Source of the DNA: JAICLV01 sp036380925
Lineage (GTDB): Bacteria > Actinomycetota > Actinomycetes > Acidothermales > Acidothermaceae
Length of the DNA stretch: 32,296 bases
Direction of reading: 5' to 3'
Assembly (NCBI GenBank): GCA_036380925.1
Contig: DASVDW010000198.1
Location: 1-32,296, forward strand
Position 1 is the stretch's first letter, and every line of letters begins with the position of its first letter. The notes under the pieces were generated by a model. That model saw only the letters and a list, made by a program, of their open reading frames with translations. It had not been told where the DNA came from and did not search any database. Below are positions 22,594 to 29,725 of this stretch, piece by piece. The translations under genes and the position numbers were made by a program.

Positions 22594-23784
22594 CTACAGA
22601 AGTGACGCGTAGAGGGCGCGGGTGCGCTCGGCGATCGCCGTCCAGCTGAAGTGCTCGACCGCCCGCTTGCGACCGGCGACCCCCATCGCGCAGCTGCGCG
22701 CCGGGTCGCACACCAACGCGTTGACCGCCTCGGCGAACGCGCCCGCGAAGGCGGCCGGGTCACGCGGCGCGCCGTACGGGTCGGCCGGATCGGGGTCGAT
22801 CGGCACCAGGATGCCGGTCTCGCCGTCCGCGACCACCTCGGGGATGCCGCCGGTGCTGGTGGCGACGACGGCGGTCTCGCAGGCCATGGCCTCGAGGTTC
22901 ACGATGCCCATCGGCTCGTAGATGGACGGGCAGACGAAGACGCTCGCGGCGGAGAACAGCTGGATCAGCTCGGGCTTGGGCACCATGCGGCGGATCCAGT
23001 GCACCCCCTCGCGCTCTTCTTGCAGCGCGTGAATGCCCGCCTCGACCTCGTCGGCGATCTCCGGCGTGTCGGCCGCGCTCGCCAAGACGAGCAGTTGCGC
23101 GTCCGAGTCGAAGTCATGGGCGGCCCGCAGCAGGTACGGCAGCCCCTTCTGGCGGGTGATGCGCCCGACGAAGATGACCAGCGGCCGGTCGAGGTCGATG
23201 TCGTGGTCGTCGAGCACGCTGCGGTCGGCCGTGGGCCGGTACTCGTCGGTGTCGATGCCGTTGTGGACGACGTGCAGTCGCAAGGTGTCGACGTCCGGGT
23301 AGCACCGCGCGACGTCGTCGGCCATGCCGGCGGACACCGCGATGACGGCGTCGGCGTTCTCGATCGCGGTGCGCTCGCAGAACGACGACAACGCGTAACC
23401 GCCGCCCAGCTGCTCCGCCTTCCACGGCCGCAGCGGTTCCAGCGAGTGCGTCGTGACGACGTGCGGGACGTCGTGCAGCAGCTTCGACACATGGCCGGCG
23501 AGGTTGGCATACCAGGTGTGGGAGTGCACGAGGTCGGCGTCGGCGGTCGCCGCGGCGATCGACAGGTCGGTCGACATCGTGAGCAGGGCCGCGTTGGCGC
23601 CGGTTTCCAACAGTTGCGCGTCGGCGACGTGCGCGGTCACGCCGGCTTCGTTTCGGGGCCGGCCGAAGCAGTGCACCTCGACGTCGATCAGCCGCCGCAA
23701 CTCGCGGGCGAGGTACTCCACGTGCACGCCGGCGCCGCCGTAGACCTCGGGCGGGTACTCGCGGGTGAGCAGCGCGACTCGCAT
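22594..23784 (-). CDS. glgM: Glycogen synthase family GT4 (GlgM, maltose-1-phosphate synthase type)
   Basis: A 396-residue GT-B glycosyltransferase. The N-terminal domain has MRVALLTREYPPEVYGGAG and HVEYLARELR; the C-terminal domain has VHNGID, PLVIFVGRITRQKGLPYLL and the nucleotide-binding SIYEPMGIVNLEAMAC. It matches M. tuberculosis Rv1212c (387 residues), annotated GlgA but shown to make maltose-1-phosphate from ADP-glucose and glucose-1-phosphate, feeding the GlgE glucan pathway. No glgE is in the window. ADP-glucose comes from GlgC, encoded divergently 66 bp away. ATG 23784 starts at the family N-terminus; TAGGGT lies eight bases upstream. The GNAT gene follows in the same direction. Confidence 0.93.
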   Translation of the reverse strand: MRVALLTREYPPEVYGGAGVHVEYLARELRRLIDVEVHCFGRPRNEAGVTAHVADAQLLETGANAALLTMSTDLSIAAATADADLVHSHTWYANLAGHVSKLLHDVPHVVTTHSLEPLRPWKAEQLGGGYALSSFCERTAIENADAVIAVSAGMADDVARCYPDVDTLRLHVVHNGIDTDEYRPTADRSVLDDHDIDLDRPLVIFVGRITRQKGLPYLLRAAHDFDSDAQLLVLASAADTPEIADEVEAGIHALQEEREGVHWIRRMVPKPELIQLFSAASVFVCPSIYEPMGIVNLEAMACETAVVATSTGGIPEVVADGETGILVPIDPDPADPYGAPRDPAAFAGAFAEAVNALVCDPARSCAMGVAGRKRAVEHFSWTAIAERTRALYASLL

Positions 23785-23792
23785 GAAGGCTC

Positions 23793-23798
23793 ACCCTA
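23793..23798 (-). promoter_or_regulatory. -10-like hexamer TAGGGT for glgM
   Basis: On the minus strand TAGGGT lies eight bases before ATG 23784, slightly farther than the six-base spacing seen elsewhere. Weak evidence. Confidence 0.3.
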
Positions 23799-23837
23799 CT
23801 GTCCCGGGGGATGATCGCGCGGGCCGGAGCTTTTCGG

Positions 23838-23843
23838 TAGGTT
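23838..23843 (+). promoter_or_regulatory. -10-like hexamer TAGGTT for glgC
   Basis: TAGGTT lies seven bases before ATG 23851, and no ribosome binding site is present, which fits a nearly leaderless glgC message. Confidence 0.4.
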
Positions 23844-23850
23844 CCGGGCC

Positions 23851-25098
23851 ATGGAAAAGGGCACGAAGGGGCGCAACGTCTTGGGCATCGTGCTGGCCGG
23901 CGGGCAGGGCACCCGGTTGCTGCCACTCACCGCCGACCGCGCCAAACCCGCGGTGCCGTTCGGCGGCATTTACCGGCTCATCGACTTCGTGCTGTCCAAC
24001 CTCGCCAACGGCGGGTTGCGCAAGATTGTGGTTCTCACGCAGTACAAGAACCACAGCCTCGACCGGCACATCACCACCACATGGCGGATGTCGACGCTGT
24101 TCGGCAACTACGTGACGCCGGTGCCCGCGCAGCAGCGGGTCGGACCTCGGTGGTTCTCCGGCTCCGCCGACGCCATCTACCAAAGCCTGAACCTGATTTA
24201 CGACGAAGAGCCTGACTACATCCTGGTCTTCGGCGCCGATCACATCTACCGGATGGACCCCGAGCAGATGATCGATGAACACGTCGCGTCCGGCGCCGGC
24301 GCCACGGTGGCTGGCATTCGCATTCCGCGGGTCGACGCGTCCTCGTTCGGAGTCATCCAAACCGCGACGAGCGGCTCGGACGCCGGTCGTCGCATCGACG
24401 CCTTCCTTGAAAAGCCAAAGGACGTCGAAGGCATCGGGCTGCCCGACTCACCCGACGAGGTCTTCGCCTCGATGGGCAACTATTGCTTCACCACCGACGC
24501 GTTGCTCGACGCGGTCAATCGCGACGCGGCCGACGAGAGATCGGCTCACGATATGGGTGGCAATATCATCCCGATGTTTGTCGCTCGCGGCGACGCCGGC
24601 GTATACGACTTCAACGAGAACATCGTGCCTGGAACCACCGACCGCGATCACGCTTACTGGCGCGACGTTGGGAGCCTCGACGCGTATTACGACGCACACA
24701 TGGATCTCATCTCGGTGCATCCAATTTTCAATCTCTACAACCAGAAGTGGCCCATCTACACCAGCCACCGCCCGCTGCCACCGGCGAAGATCGTGCATGA
24801 CGACACTCGCGTCATCGACTCGATGCTTTCCAACGGCGTCATCGTCGCTGACTCGAACGTCAATCGCTGCGTCCTTTCGCCCAACGTGAGAGTCGAGCGC
24901 GCGGCCAGCATCGAGGGCTGTGTGCTGATGGACAACGTGCGCGTCGGAGAGGGCGCGATCGTGCGTAACGCCATCATCGACAAGAACGTCGTCGTGCCCG
25001 CCGGCGAGCGCATCGGCGTCGACCCGGAGCGCGACCGCGATCGGTTCACCGTGTCAGAACACGGCATCGTCGTGATCGGGAAGAACGCCGTGATCTAA
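23851..25098 (+). CDS. glgC: Glucose-1-phosphate adenylyltransferase (ADP-glucose pyrophosphorylase)
   Basis: Makes ADP-glucose from ATP and glucose-1-phosphate, the first committed step of glycogen/alpha-glucan synthesis. The 415-residue protein has GGQGTRLLPLT and RAKPAVPFGG at the N-terminus, GSADAIYQSL, VFGADHIYRMD, the glucose-1-phosphate lysine in FLEKPKD, and YWRDVGSLDAYYDAH, followed by a left-handed beta-helix (about residues 300-410) with the hexad pattern in SNGVIVADSNVNRCVLS and VRVGEGAIVRNAIIDKNVVV. Product and order match M. tuberculosis GlgC next to GlgM. Codons in the middle (about 24,290-24,900) are visibly less GC-rich at third positions than in neighbours. Its TAA stop overlaps the stop of the convergent STAS gene. 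Confidence 0.96.
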   Translation: MEKGTKGRNVLGIVLAGGQGTRLLPLTADRAKPAVPFGGIYRLIDFVLSNLANGGLRKIVVLTQYKNHSLDRHITTTWRMSTLFGNYVTPVPAQQRVGPRWFSGSADAIYQSLNLIYDEEPDYILVFGADHIYRMDPEQMIDEHVASGAGATVAGIRIPRVDASSFGVIQTATSGSDAGRRIDAFLEKPKDVEGIGLPDSPDEVFASMGNYCFTTDALLDAVNRDAADERSAHDMGGNIIPMFVARGDAGVYDFNENIVPGTTDRDHAYWRDVGSLDAYYDAHMDLISVHPIFNLYNQKWPIYTSHRPLPPAKIVHDDTRVIDSMLSNGVIVADSNVNRCVLSPNVRVERAASIEGCVLMDNVRVGEGAIVRNAIIDKNVVVPAGERIGVDPERDRDRFTVSEHGIVVIGKNAVI

Positions 25099-25562
25099 CT
25101 GGTGTGCGCGGGGTGCGGGCCGACCTGGCCCGGCAACCCGCCGCGTCGTCTCCCGCGGCCGCCCTCGTCGATGCCGGCGACGGCGCCGACGATGTCGCCC
25201 ACATAGCGGTGAATTTCGAAGCGTCCGCTCAATCCGGCTGCTCTGATGGCCTGCAGCACCGCCACGCCGTCGACGACGAGTCTGAAGTCGCCGCCGCTGT
25301 GCCGCAGCCGCTGATCGATGCGGGCCAGCTCCGTGACGCACGCGGGGTCGACCGCGGTGACCCGCGCCAGGTCGACGATCAGTTTCCCCGAACCGTCCCC
25401 CGTGGCCTCGCGCAACACGTCCAGCAGGACGTCGCAGGCGCCACCGCGCAGATCGCCGCGGACGACGAAAAGCTTCCAGCCGCGCACCGTGTAGTGAGTG
25501 ATGTCGAAGGTGTCGTCGCCTATTCGAGAGGTGACGAGGGAAAGTTCCGCGTGGTCGCTCAT
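25095..25562 (-). CDS. STAS-domain protein lacking the usual phosphorylatable serine
   Basis: A 155-residue protein. A STAS-like domain (about residues 20-115) contains GWKLFVVRGDLRG, KLIVDLARVTAVDPACVTEL and GDFRLVVDGVAVLQAIRAAG. At the position where SpoIIAA has DSSG and the other STAS protein of this window has DSTC, this one has DPAC, with no serine or threonine, so normal phospho-switching looks lost. A glycine/arginine-rich tail follows (about 130-150). ATG 25562 follows GAGGGGG with six bases between, and the upstream small gene ends 10 bp before it, so the two form an operon. Sequence says nothing about partners; the nearby ANTAR, CheB and CheR genes suggest a signalling role. Confidence 0.75.
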   Translation of the reverse strand: MSDHAELSLVTSRIGDDTFDITHYTVRGWKLFVVRGDLRGGACDVLLDVLREATGDGSGKLIVDLARVTAVDPACVTELARIDQRLRHSGGDFRLVVDGVAVLQAIRAAGLSGRFEIHRYVGDIVGAVAGIDEGGRGRRRGGLPGQVGPHPAHTS

Positions 25563-25572
25563 CGGGTCCCCC

Positions 25573-25857
25573 TCAGTCGTCGAGGCACACAGGTTGCTCG
25601 AGCAGTTCGCGGTCGCGGTCCATTTGCGTCACCAACTCGGCAGGCGCGGACCACCCACATTGGATACGCAGCATCTGCAACTGGAGTCGGCGGGCGATGA
25701 CCTCGTCGCAGAGGCGAAGGATTTCGCCTGGCGTTGCGCCGTCGCGCTCCGCCTCGGACAGCGCCTCGACTCCGAAGTCCAGCGCAAGAGTCGCCCATTG
25801 CACCGGGTCTTGATGCGACTGGTCGGGAGTGTGGGCAAAGTTCAGTCGTTGGTTCAC
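25573..25857 (-). CDS. Conserved-looking hypothetical protein, first gene of the STAS operon
   Basis: A 94-residue protein that I do not recognise. It is predicted to be mostly helical (TLALDFGVEALSEAERDG, GEILRLCDEVIARRLQLQML) and soluble, with three cysteines (LCDE, QCGW, VCLDD). The length and helical content resemble small adaptor-like proteins, but this is inference only. GTG 25857 is chosen over TTG 25902 because GGAGGG (complement of 25863-25868) lies five bases upstream of it. The stop is 10 bp before the STAS gene, so co-expression is likely. It is divergent from the ANTAR gene, with 181 bp between. Confidence 0.6.
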   Translation of the reverse strand: MNQRLNFAHTPDQSHQDPVQWATLALDFGVEALSEAERDGATPGEILRLCDEVIARRLQLQMLRIQCGWSAPAELVTQMDRDRELLEQPVCLDD

Positions 25858-26026
25858 GAAAACCCTCCGTCTGGATGAGAGCGCCGTGAACAAGATGGGC
25901 AAGGATGTTCTACCGCCATGGGCGGCGCTCAGTAAATGGGAGGGCTGCTTGCTGAACCCGAGGCTTCAGTCTATGTCGGTTCATCTTTGACGCAAGGGAT
26001 GCTGGCGATCAGGTCCGCCGTTGACG

Positions 26027-26032
26027 CACAAT
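26027..26032 (+). promoter_or_regulatory. -10-like hexamer CACAAT for the ANTAR gene
   Basis: CACAAT lies exactly six bases before GTG 26039. The TTG at 26021 lies upstream of it, so this hexamer argues for GTG 26039 as the true start of a leaderless message. Confidence 0.45.
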
Positions 26033-26038
26033 TCCGTC

Positions 26039-26455
26039 GTGCTCGACGATCGTGATCAACACCCTCAGCGCTTCACCGATGAGACGCTGGCCGCGTTTGA
26101 GGCGTTGCGCAAGCGGGCCCGCGAGGCGGTCGAGCGCGCCCAGACGGCGCGTGATCGTGGTCCCGCCACCCACCGGGTGCGCGCGCTGATCGAGGAGCTG
26201 GAAGCGGCCGCGCGTGAGCTCGACGGGTTGCGCACGGCGATGCGCACGCGGGCGACGATCGAGCAGGCCAAAGGTGTGGTGATGTGTCTTCGCGGTTGCG
26301 ATGAGGACGAGGCCTTCCAGCACCTGGTCAGGCTGTCGCAAGTCTCGCAGCGCAAACTGCACGACGTCGCCGCGCTTGTGGTGACCGACGTCACCAGCGG
26401 CCAGCGCGCCGGGCGGAGCGCCGACCTCACGTCAAGGGCGGCGAAAAGCGATTAG
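26039..26455 (+). CDS. ANTAR-domain RNA-binding antiterminator, no sensory domain
   Basis: A 138-residue protein. Residues about 15-65 are highly charged helix likely to form a coiled coil (EALRKRAREAVERAQTARDR, LIEELEAAARELDGLRTAMR), followed by an ANTAR domain (about 66-118): RATIEQAKGVVMCLRGCDED, EAFQHLVRLSQVSQRKLHDV. ANTAR proteins bind paired RNA hairpins and prevent transcription termination, usually under control of a GAF, PAS or receiver domain; here none is fused. Control might thus come through a separate partner. GTG 26039 is preferred over TTG 26021 because of the -10-like hexamer. Its 3' end overlaps the convergent small gene by 29 bp. Its RNA target is not evident in the window. 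Confidence 0.85.
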   Translation: MLDDRDQHPQRFTDETLAAFEALRKRAREAVERAQTARDRGPATHRVRALIEELEAAARELDGLRTAMRTRATIEQAKGVVMCLRGCDEDEAFQHLVRLSQVSQRKLHDVAALVVTDVTSGQRAGRSADLTSRAAKSD

Positions 26456-26702
26456 CCCGAGCGCTCAGCGCGATCAGGTGGTCACGGTGGGTCGCTTGTA
26501 GCAAGGCCGCGTCGTCATGCAGTTGGGCGGCCCGCAGGTGGGTGCGGGCGGCGGCGCTGTACGACTCGCTTTCCTTTTGGCGCACACCCGCCGCGGTCGC
26601 GCGCTCGTTGTCGGCCGCCGCGCGGGCGCGCTCGTCGTCCGCCATTTGTTTCTCGGCGTCGATGAGCCGCTGCACCCGCCGCATCGCGTCATCGACGTTC
26701 AT
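26427..26702 (-). CDS. Small charged coiled-coil hypothetical protein
   Basis: A 91-residue protein I do not recognise. Nearly all of it is predicted helix rich in A, R, E and D (MRRVQRLIDAEKQMADDERA, RAAADNERATAAGVRQKESE), consistent with a coiled coil; no membrane segment or cysteine. The GC pattern over the codons is that of a real gene, and CACACT lies six bases before ATG 26702. It is convergent with the ANTAR gene and their ends overlap by 29 bp (26427-26455). It sits between ANTAR and CheB, so it may be part of the same signalling group, but this rests on position only. Confidence 0.6.
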   Translation of the reverse strand: MNVDDAMRRVQRLIDAEKQMADDERARAAADNERATAAGVRQKESESYSAAARTHLRAAQLHDDAALLQATHRDHLIALSARANRFSPPLT

Positions 26703-26708
26703 CCGTCA

Positions 26709-26714
26709 AGTGTG
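26709..26714 (-). promoter_or_regulatory. -10-like hexamer CACACT for the small coiled-coil gene
   Basis: On the minus strand CACACT lies six bases before ATG 26702, with no good ribosome binding site between. Confidence 0.35.
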
Positions 26715-26763
26715 ACCGTCGAAGCGCTCATGCGCCACCGTGCTTGGCGGTGCGACCTGCGGG

Positions 26764-26769
26764 TACTTT
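26764..26769 (+). promoter_or_regulatory. -10-like hexamer TACTTT for cheB
   Basis: TACTTT lies exactly six bases before GTG 26776, which fixes the cheB start and fits a leaderless message. Confidence 0.5.
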
Positions 26770-26775
26770 CCGGTT

Positions 26776-27804
26776 GTGCCGCAAGTCCCGGTCGTTGTCA
26801 TTGGCGCGTCGGCCGGTGGCGTTGAGGCGTTGTCGCGGGTGGTGGCCAGGCTCCCGGCGGATCTCAACTCGTGCGTGCTCGTTGTGCTGCACATCCCGCC
26901 GACCGGGCCGAGCGCGCTCGGGGCGATTCTCAACCGCCAAGGCCCACTGCCCGCCCGCACCGCCGTCGACGGCGACCCGCTCGTGCCGGGCCGCGTGCTG
27001 GTGGCCCCGCCAAACCATCACCTCATGGTCGTCGATGGGTTGGCCAGGTTGTCGGTCGGCCCGCGAGAAAACGGCCACCGTCCCGCCATCGACGTTCTGT
27101 TTCGGACCGCTGCCGAAGCGCGCGGCCCGGGCGTGGTCGCGGTGGTGCTGTCAGGGTTGTTGGACGACGGCGCCGCTGGCGCGGCCGCCGTGCGAGCGCA
27201 CGGCGGTGTCGTTCTCGTGCAAGATCCCGAAGACGCGATTTATCCGGCGATGCCGCGAACGGTCATCGAAAGGATCGGGCCGGACGCGGTGGCGAATGCC
27301 GAGGCGCTCGCGGTGCTGATCGGAAAGTGGGCCGGCACGATGCGTGGTGACACGGGCGCGGTGGAGGATCCGATGGCCGACGAGAGCGAGCACAGCGGCC
27401 GGGCTCTGAGGCCTCCGAGCGGCTACATCTGCCCCGACTGCAGCGGGACGCTTTACGTCGTCGAGGACGGCGCGCTGCTGCGCTTTCGCTGTCGGGTCGG
27501 GCATGCCTGGGGCGCCGAGAATTTGCTGCAACAGCAGGGCTTGTCGGTAGAAGGCGCGTTGTGGATCGCGCTGCGAACCCTGGAGGAGAAGGCGGACCTT
27601 TGCCGCCGTCTCGGCGAGCGGGCAGCTCACGAAGGGCGCACGTTGACCCGCGACAAGTTCTTCGAGACCACCGCCGAGACGCTCGCGTCAGCGCGGGCGA
27701 TCAAGCGGCTGCTCGAGTCGGGCACGGGAGGCGCGCATCCGCTCGGCGACGCGGTGACCGCGCCCGACGTGGCTGAGAGCGCCGGCATGCCAGACGCCTC
27801 CTAG
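26776..27804 (+). CDS. cheB: CheB-type methylesterase without receiver, with C-terminal zinc ribbon
   Basis: A 342-residue protein. The methylesterase domain (about residues 4-185) keeps the catalytic triad: S12 in GASAGG, H39 in VVLHIPP and an aspartate near 131 in LSGLLDDGAAG. Chemotaxis CheB removes methyl groups from glutamate residues of receptors and is switched by an N-terminal receiver, which is missing here. A zinc ribbon follows (about 218-250: YICPDCSGTLY, LLRFRCRVGHAW), then a helical region with ENLLQQQGLS and TLEEKADLCRRLGERA. No chemoreceptor, CheA or CheW is in the window, so a non-chemotactic role is likely. GTG 26776 is chosen because the strand VPVVVIGASAGG begins at once. 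cheR follows after 64 bp. Confidence 0.9.
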   Translation: MPQVPVVVIGASAGGVEALSRVVARLPADLNSCVLVVLHIPPTGPSALGAILNRQGPLPARTAVDGDPLVPGRVLVAPPNHHLMVVDGLARLSVGPRENGHRPAIDVLFRTAAEARGPGVVAVVLSGLLDDGAAGAAAVRAHGGVVLVQDPEDAIYPAMPRTVIERIGPDAVANAEALAVLIGKWAGTMRGDTGAVEDPMADESEHSGRALRPPSGYICPDCSGTLYVVEDGALLRFRCRVGHAWGAENLLQQQGLSVEGALWIALRTLEEKADLCRRLGERAAHEGRTLTRDKFFETTAETLASARAIKRLLESGTGGAHPLGDAVTAPDVAESAGMPDAS

Positions 27805-27826
27805 CTCGATCACCGCGAAAGAGACC

Positions 27827-27832
27827 TATCCT
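27827..27832 (+). promoter_or_regulatory. -10-like hexamer TATCCT in the cheB-cheR gap
   Basis: TATCCT would start transcription near 27839, giving a 30-base leader containing GGGAG at 27857-27861, seven bases before ATG 27869. cheR could have its own promoter or be co-transcribed with cheB. Confidence 0.35.
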
Positions 27833-27868
27833 GTCGGGCAGCAGACGCTAGCCGCCGGGAGCCATGTG

Positions 27869-29725
27869 ATGGCCGATTCCAATCCGCCGTTCGAGCGGCT
27901 GCTGACGTTCTTGAAAGAGAACCGCGGCTTCGACTTCACCGGCTACAAGCGGACCAGCCTGATGCGGCGCGTCGACCGGCAGATGCAGATCGTGGCCGTC
28001 TCGACGTACGAGGAGTATCAAGATTTCCTCGAGGTGCACCCCGAGGAGTTCACCGCGCTGTTCAACACCATCCTCATCAACGTCACGGGGTTCTTTCGCG
28101 ATCCAGACGCATGGACCTATCTCACTGAGGAGTTCCTGCCGAAGCTGCTGCGGGACAAGCCGAGGGAGGCGCTGCGGCTGTGGAGCGCCGGCTGCGCCTC
28201 GGGCGAGGAGGCCTACAGCCTGGCCATCACGCTGGCCGAGCTCATGGGCCCCGCGGACTTCCGGAACCGGGTGAAGATCTACGCCACCGACGTCGACGAG
28301 GACGCGCTGGCATATGCCCGGCAGGCGACCTACACCGACCGCCAGCTGACCGGCCTCGATCCTGCGCAGATTGAGAAGTACTTCGAGCCGGTCGGCGGCA
28401 AGCGCGCCTTCCGCAAGGACCTGCGGCGCGCGGTGATATTCGGGCGCAACGACCTGGTGCAGGACGCGCCGATCTCTCGCACCGACCTGCTGGTGTGCCG
28501 CAACACGCTGATGTACTTCAACGCCGAGCAGCAGTCGCGCATTCTGCAACGGCTGCATTTCGCGCTCAATCCGGCCGGCGTGCTGTTTCTCGGCAAGGCC
28601 GAGATGTTGCTCAGCCACACCCAGCTGTTCGAGCCCGTCGACCTCAAGCGCAGGTTCTTCCGCAAGACGTCGGCCGAGCAGCCCCGCGACCGCGCGTTGT
28701 TCGGCGCGGCGGGTCGCAACAGCAGCGGCGGCGACATCCAGTGCGAGGTCGCGCTGCTGGCCCAGGAGGCCGTGGTGAACAGCCCGATCGCGCACGTCGT
28801 CGTCGAAGACGACGGCACGTTGGCGTTGGTCAATCAGCGGGCGGAGAGCGTGTTCAATGTCACCCAGCGCGACATCGGCCGGCCGTTCCAAGACCTTGAG
28901 CTGTCGTATCGCCCGTTGGAGCTTCGCTCGTACATCGCGCAGGCGTCCACCGATCGGCACTCGGTGTGGGTGCGTGACGTCGAACTGGCCCGGCCGGGCG
29001 GGGAGGTCTTGTACTTCGACGTCCAAGTCGTGCCGTTGCAATCGGGCGCCGGCGCCGACCTCGGCGTGTCCATCTTCTTCACCGATGTGACGCGGTACCG
29101 GCAGCTGCAAGACGAGCTCGAATACGCGAACCGCCAACTTGAGACGGCGTACGAGGAGCTGCAGTCGACCAACGAGGAGTTGGAGACCACCAACGAGGAG
29201 CTGCAGTCGACGGTCGAGGAGTTGGAGACCACCAACGAGGAGCTGCAGTCGACGAACGAAGAGCTCGAGACGATGAATGAGGAGCTGCAGTCGATGAACG
29301 ACGAGCTCCAGTCGAGCAACGACGAGTTGCGCGAGCGCACCACCGAGGTCAGCGAGCTCAACCGTTTCATGGAGTCGATCCTGTCGAGCCTGCGCGCGGC
29401 GGTGGCGGTCACCGACCGCGATCTCAAACTGCTGGTGTGGAACGAGCGAGCGGCCGATTTGTGGGGGCTTCGCCGCGAGGAGGTCGTCGGCCAGCACCTG
29501 CTCAACCTCGACATCGGTTTGCCGGTCGAGCGGCTTCGCCCGATCGTGCGCCGGGTTCTCAGTGACGGCGCTGTGCCGCCCGACGAGGACGTCCACATCG
29601 ACGCCATCAACCGACGCGGCCGGCCGGTCACCGTCCGGGTCACGGCCAGCCCGCTGCGCGGCGGTGATGGCGAGATCAACGGCGTCATCTTGGTGCTCGA
29701 CCCAGAAGAGCAGCGGGTGGGCTAG
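27869..29725 (+). CDS. cheR: CheR-type methyltransferase fused to PAS-coiled coil-PAS
   Basis: A 618-residue protein. The CheR N-terminal helical domain (about 1-75: FERLLTFLKENRGFDFTGYK) precedes the SAM methyltransferase (about 80-265: FFRDPDAW, LRLWSAGCASGEEAYSLAIT, IYATDVDEDAL, DLLVCRNTLMYF). A PAS domain (about 294-407) follows, then a long coiled coil (about 410-494) of repeated TNEELET/TNEELQS heptads, then a second PAS (about 500-615). CheR methylates receptor glutamates; relatives called CheB/CheR-PAS hybrids are usually fused to histidine kinase, which is missing here. ATG 27869 is chosen over GTG 27866 because GGGAG is seven bases away. Its TAG stop overlaps the convergent glycosyltransferase stop. 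Confidence 0.92.
   Translation: MADSNPPFERLLTFLKENRGFDFTGYKRTSLMRRVDRQMQIVAVSTYEEYQDFLEVHPEEFTALFNTILINVTGFFRDPDAWTYLTEEFLPKLLRDKPREALRLWSAGCASGEEAYSLAITLAELMGPADFRNRVKIYATDVDEDALAYARQATYTDRQLTGLDPAQIEKYFEPVGGKRAFRKDLRRAVIFGRNDLVQDAPISRTDLLVCRNTLMYFNAEQQSRILQRLHFALNPAGVLFLGKAEMLLSHTQLFEPVDLKRRFFRKTSAEQPRDRALFGAAGRNSSGGDIQCEVALLAQEAVVNSPIAHVVVEDDGTLALVNQRAESVFNVTQRDIGRPFQDLELSYRPLELRSYIAQASTDRHSVWVRDVELARPGGEVLYFDVQVVPLQSGAGADLGVSIFFTDVTRYRQLQDELEYANRQLETAYEELQSTNEELETTNEELQSTVEELETTNEELQSTNEELETMNEELQSMNDELQSSNDELRERTTEVSELNRFMESILSSLRAAVAVTDRDLKLLVWNERAADLWGLRREEVVGQHLLNLDIGLPVERLRPIVRRVLSDGAVPPDEDVHIDAINRRGRPVTVRVTASPLRGGDGEINGVILVLDPEEQRVG
29153..29330 (+). repeat. 42-bp coding repeats in the cheR coiled coil
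   Basis: Units of about 42 bases starting GAGGAGCTGCAGTCGA recur near 29154, 29196, 29238 and 29280 and encode 14-residue pairs of heptads. They could allow length change by recombination. Confidence 0.85.
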
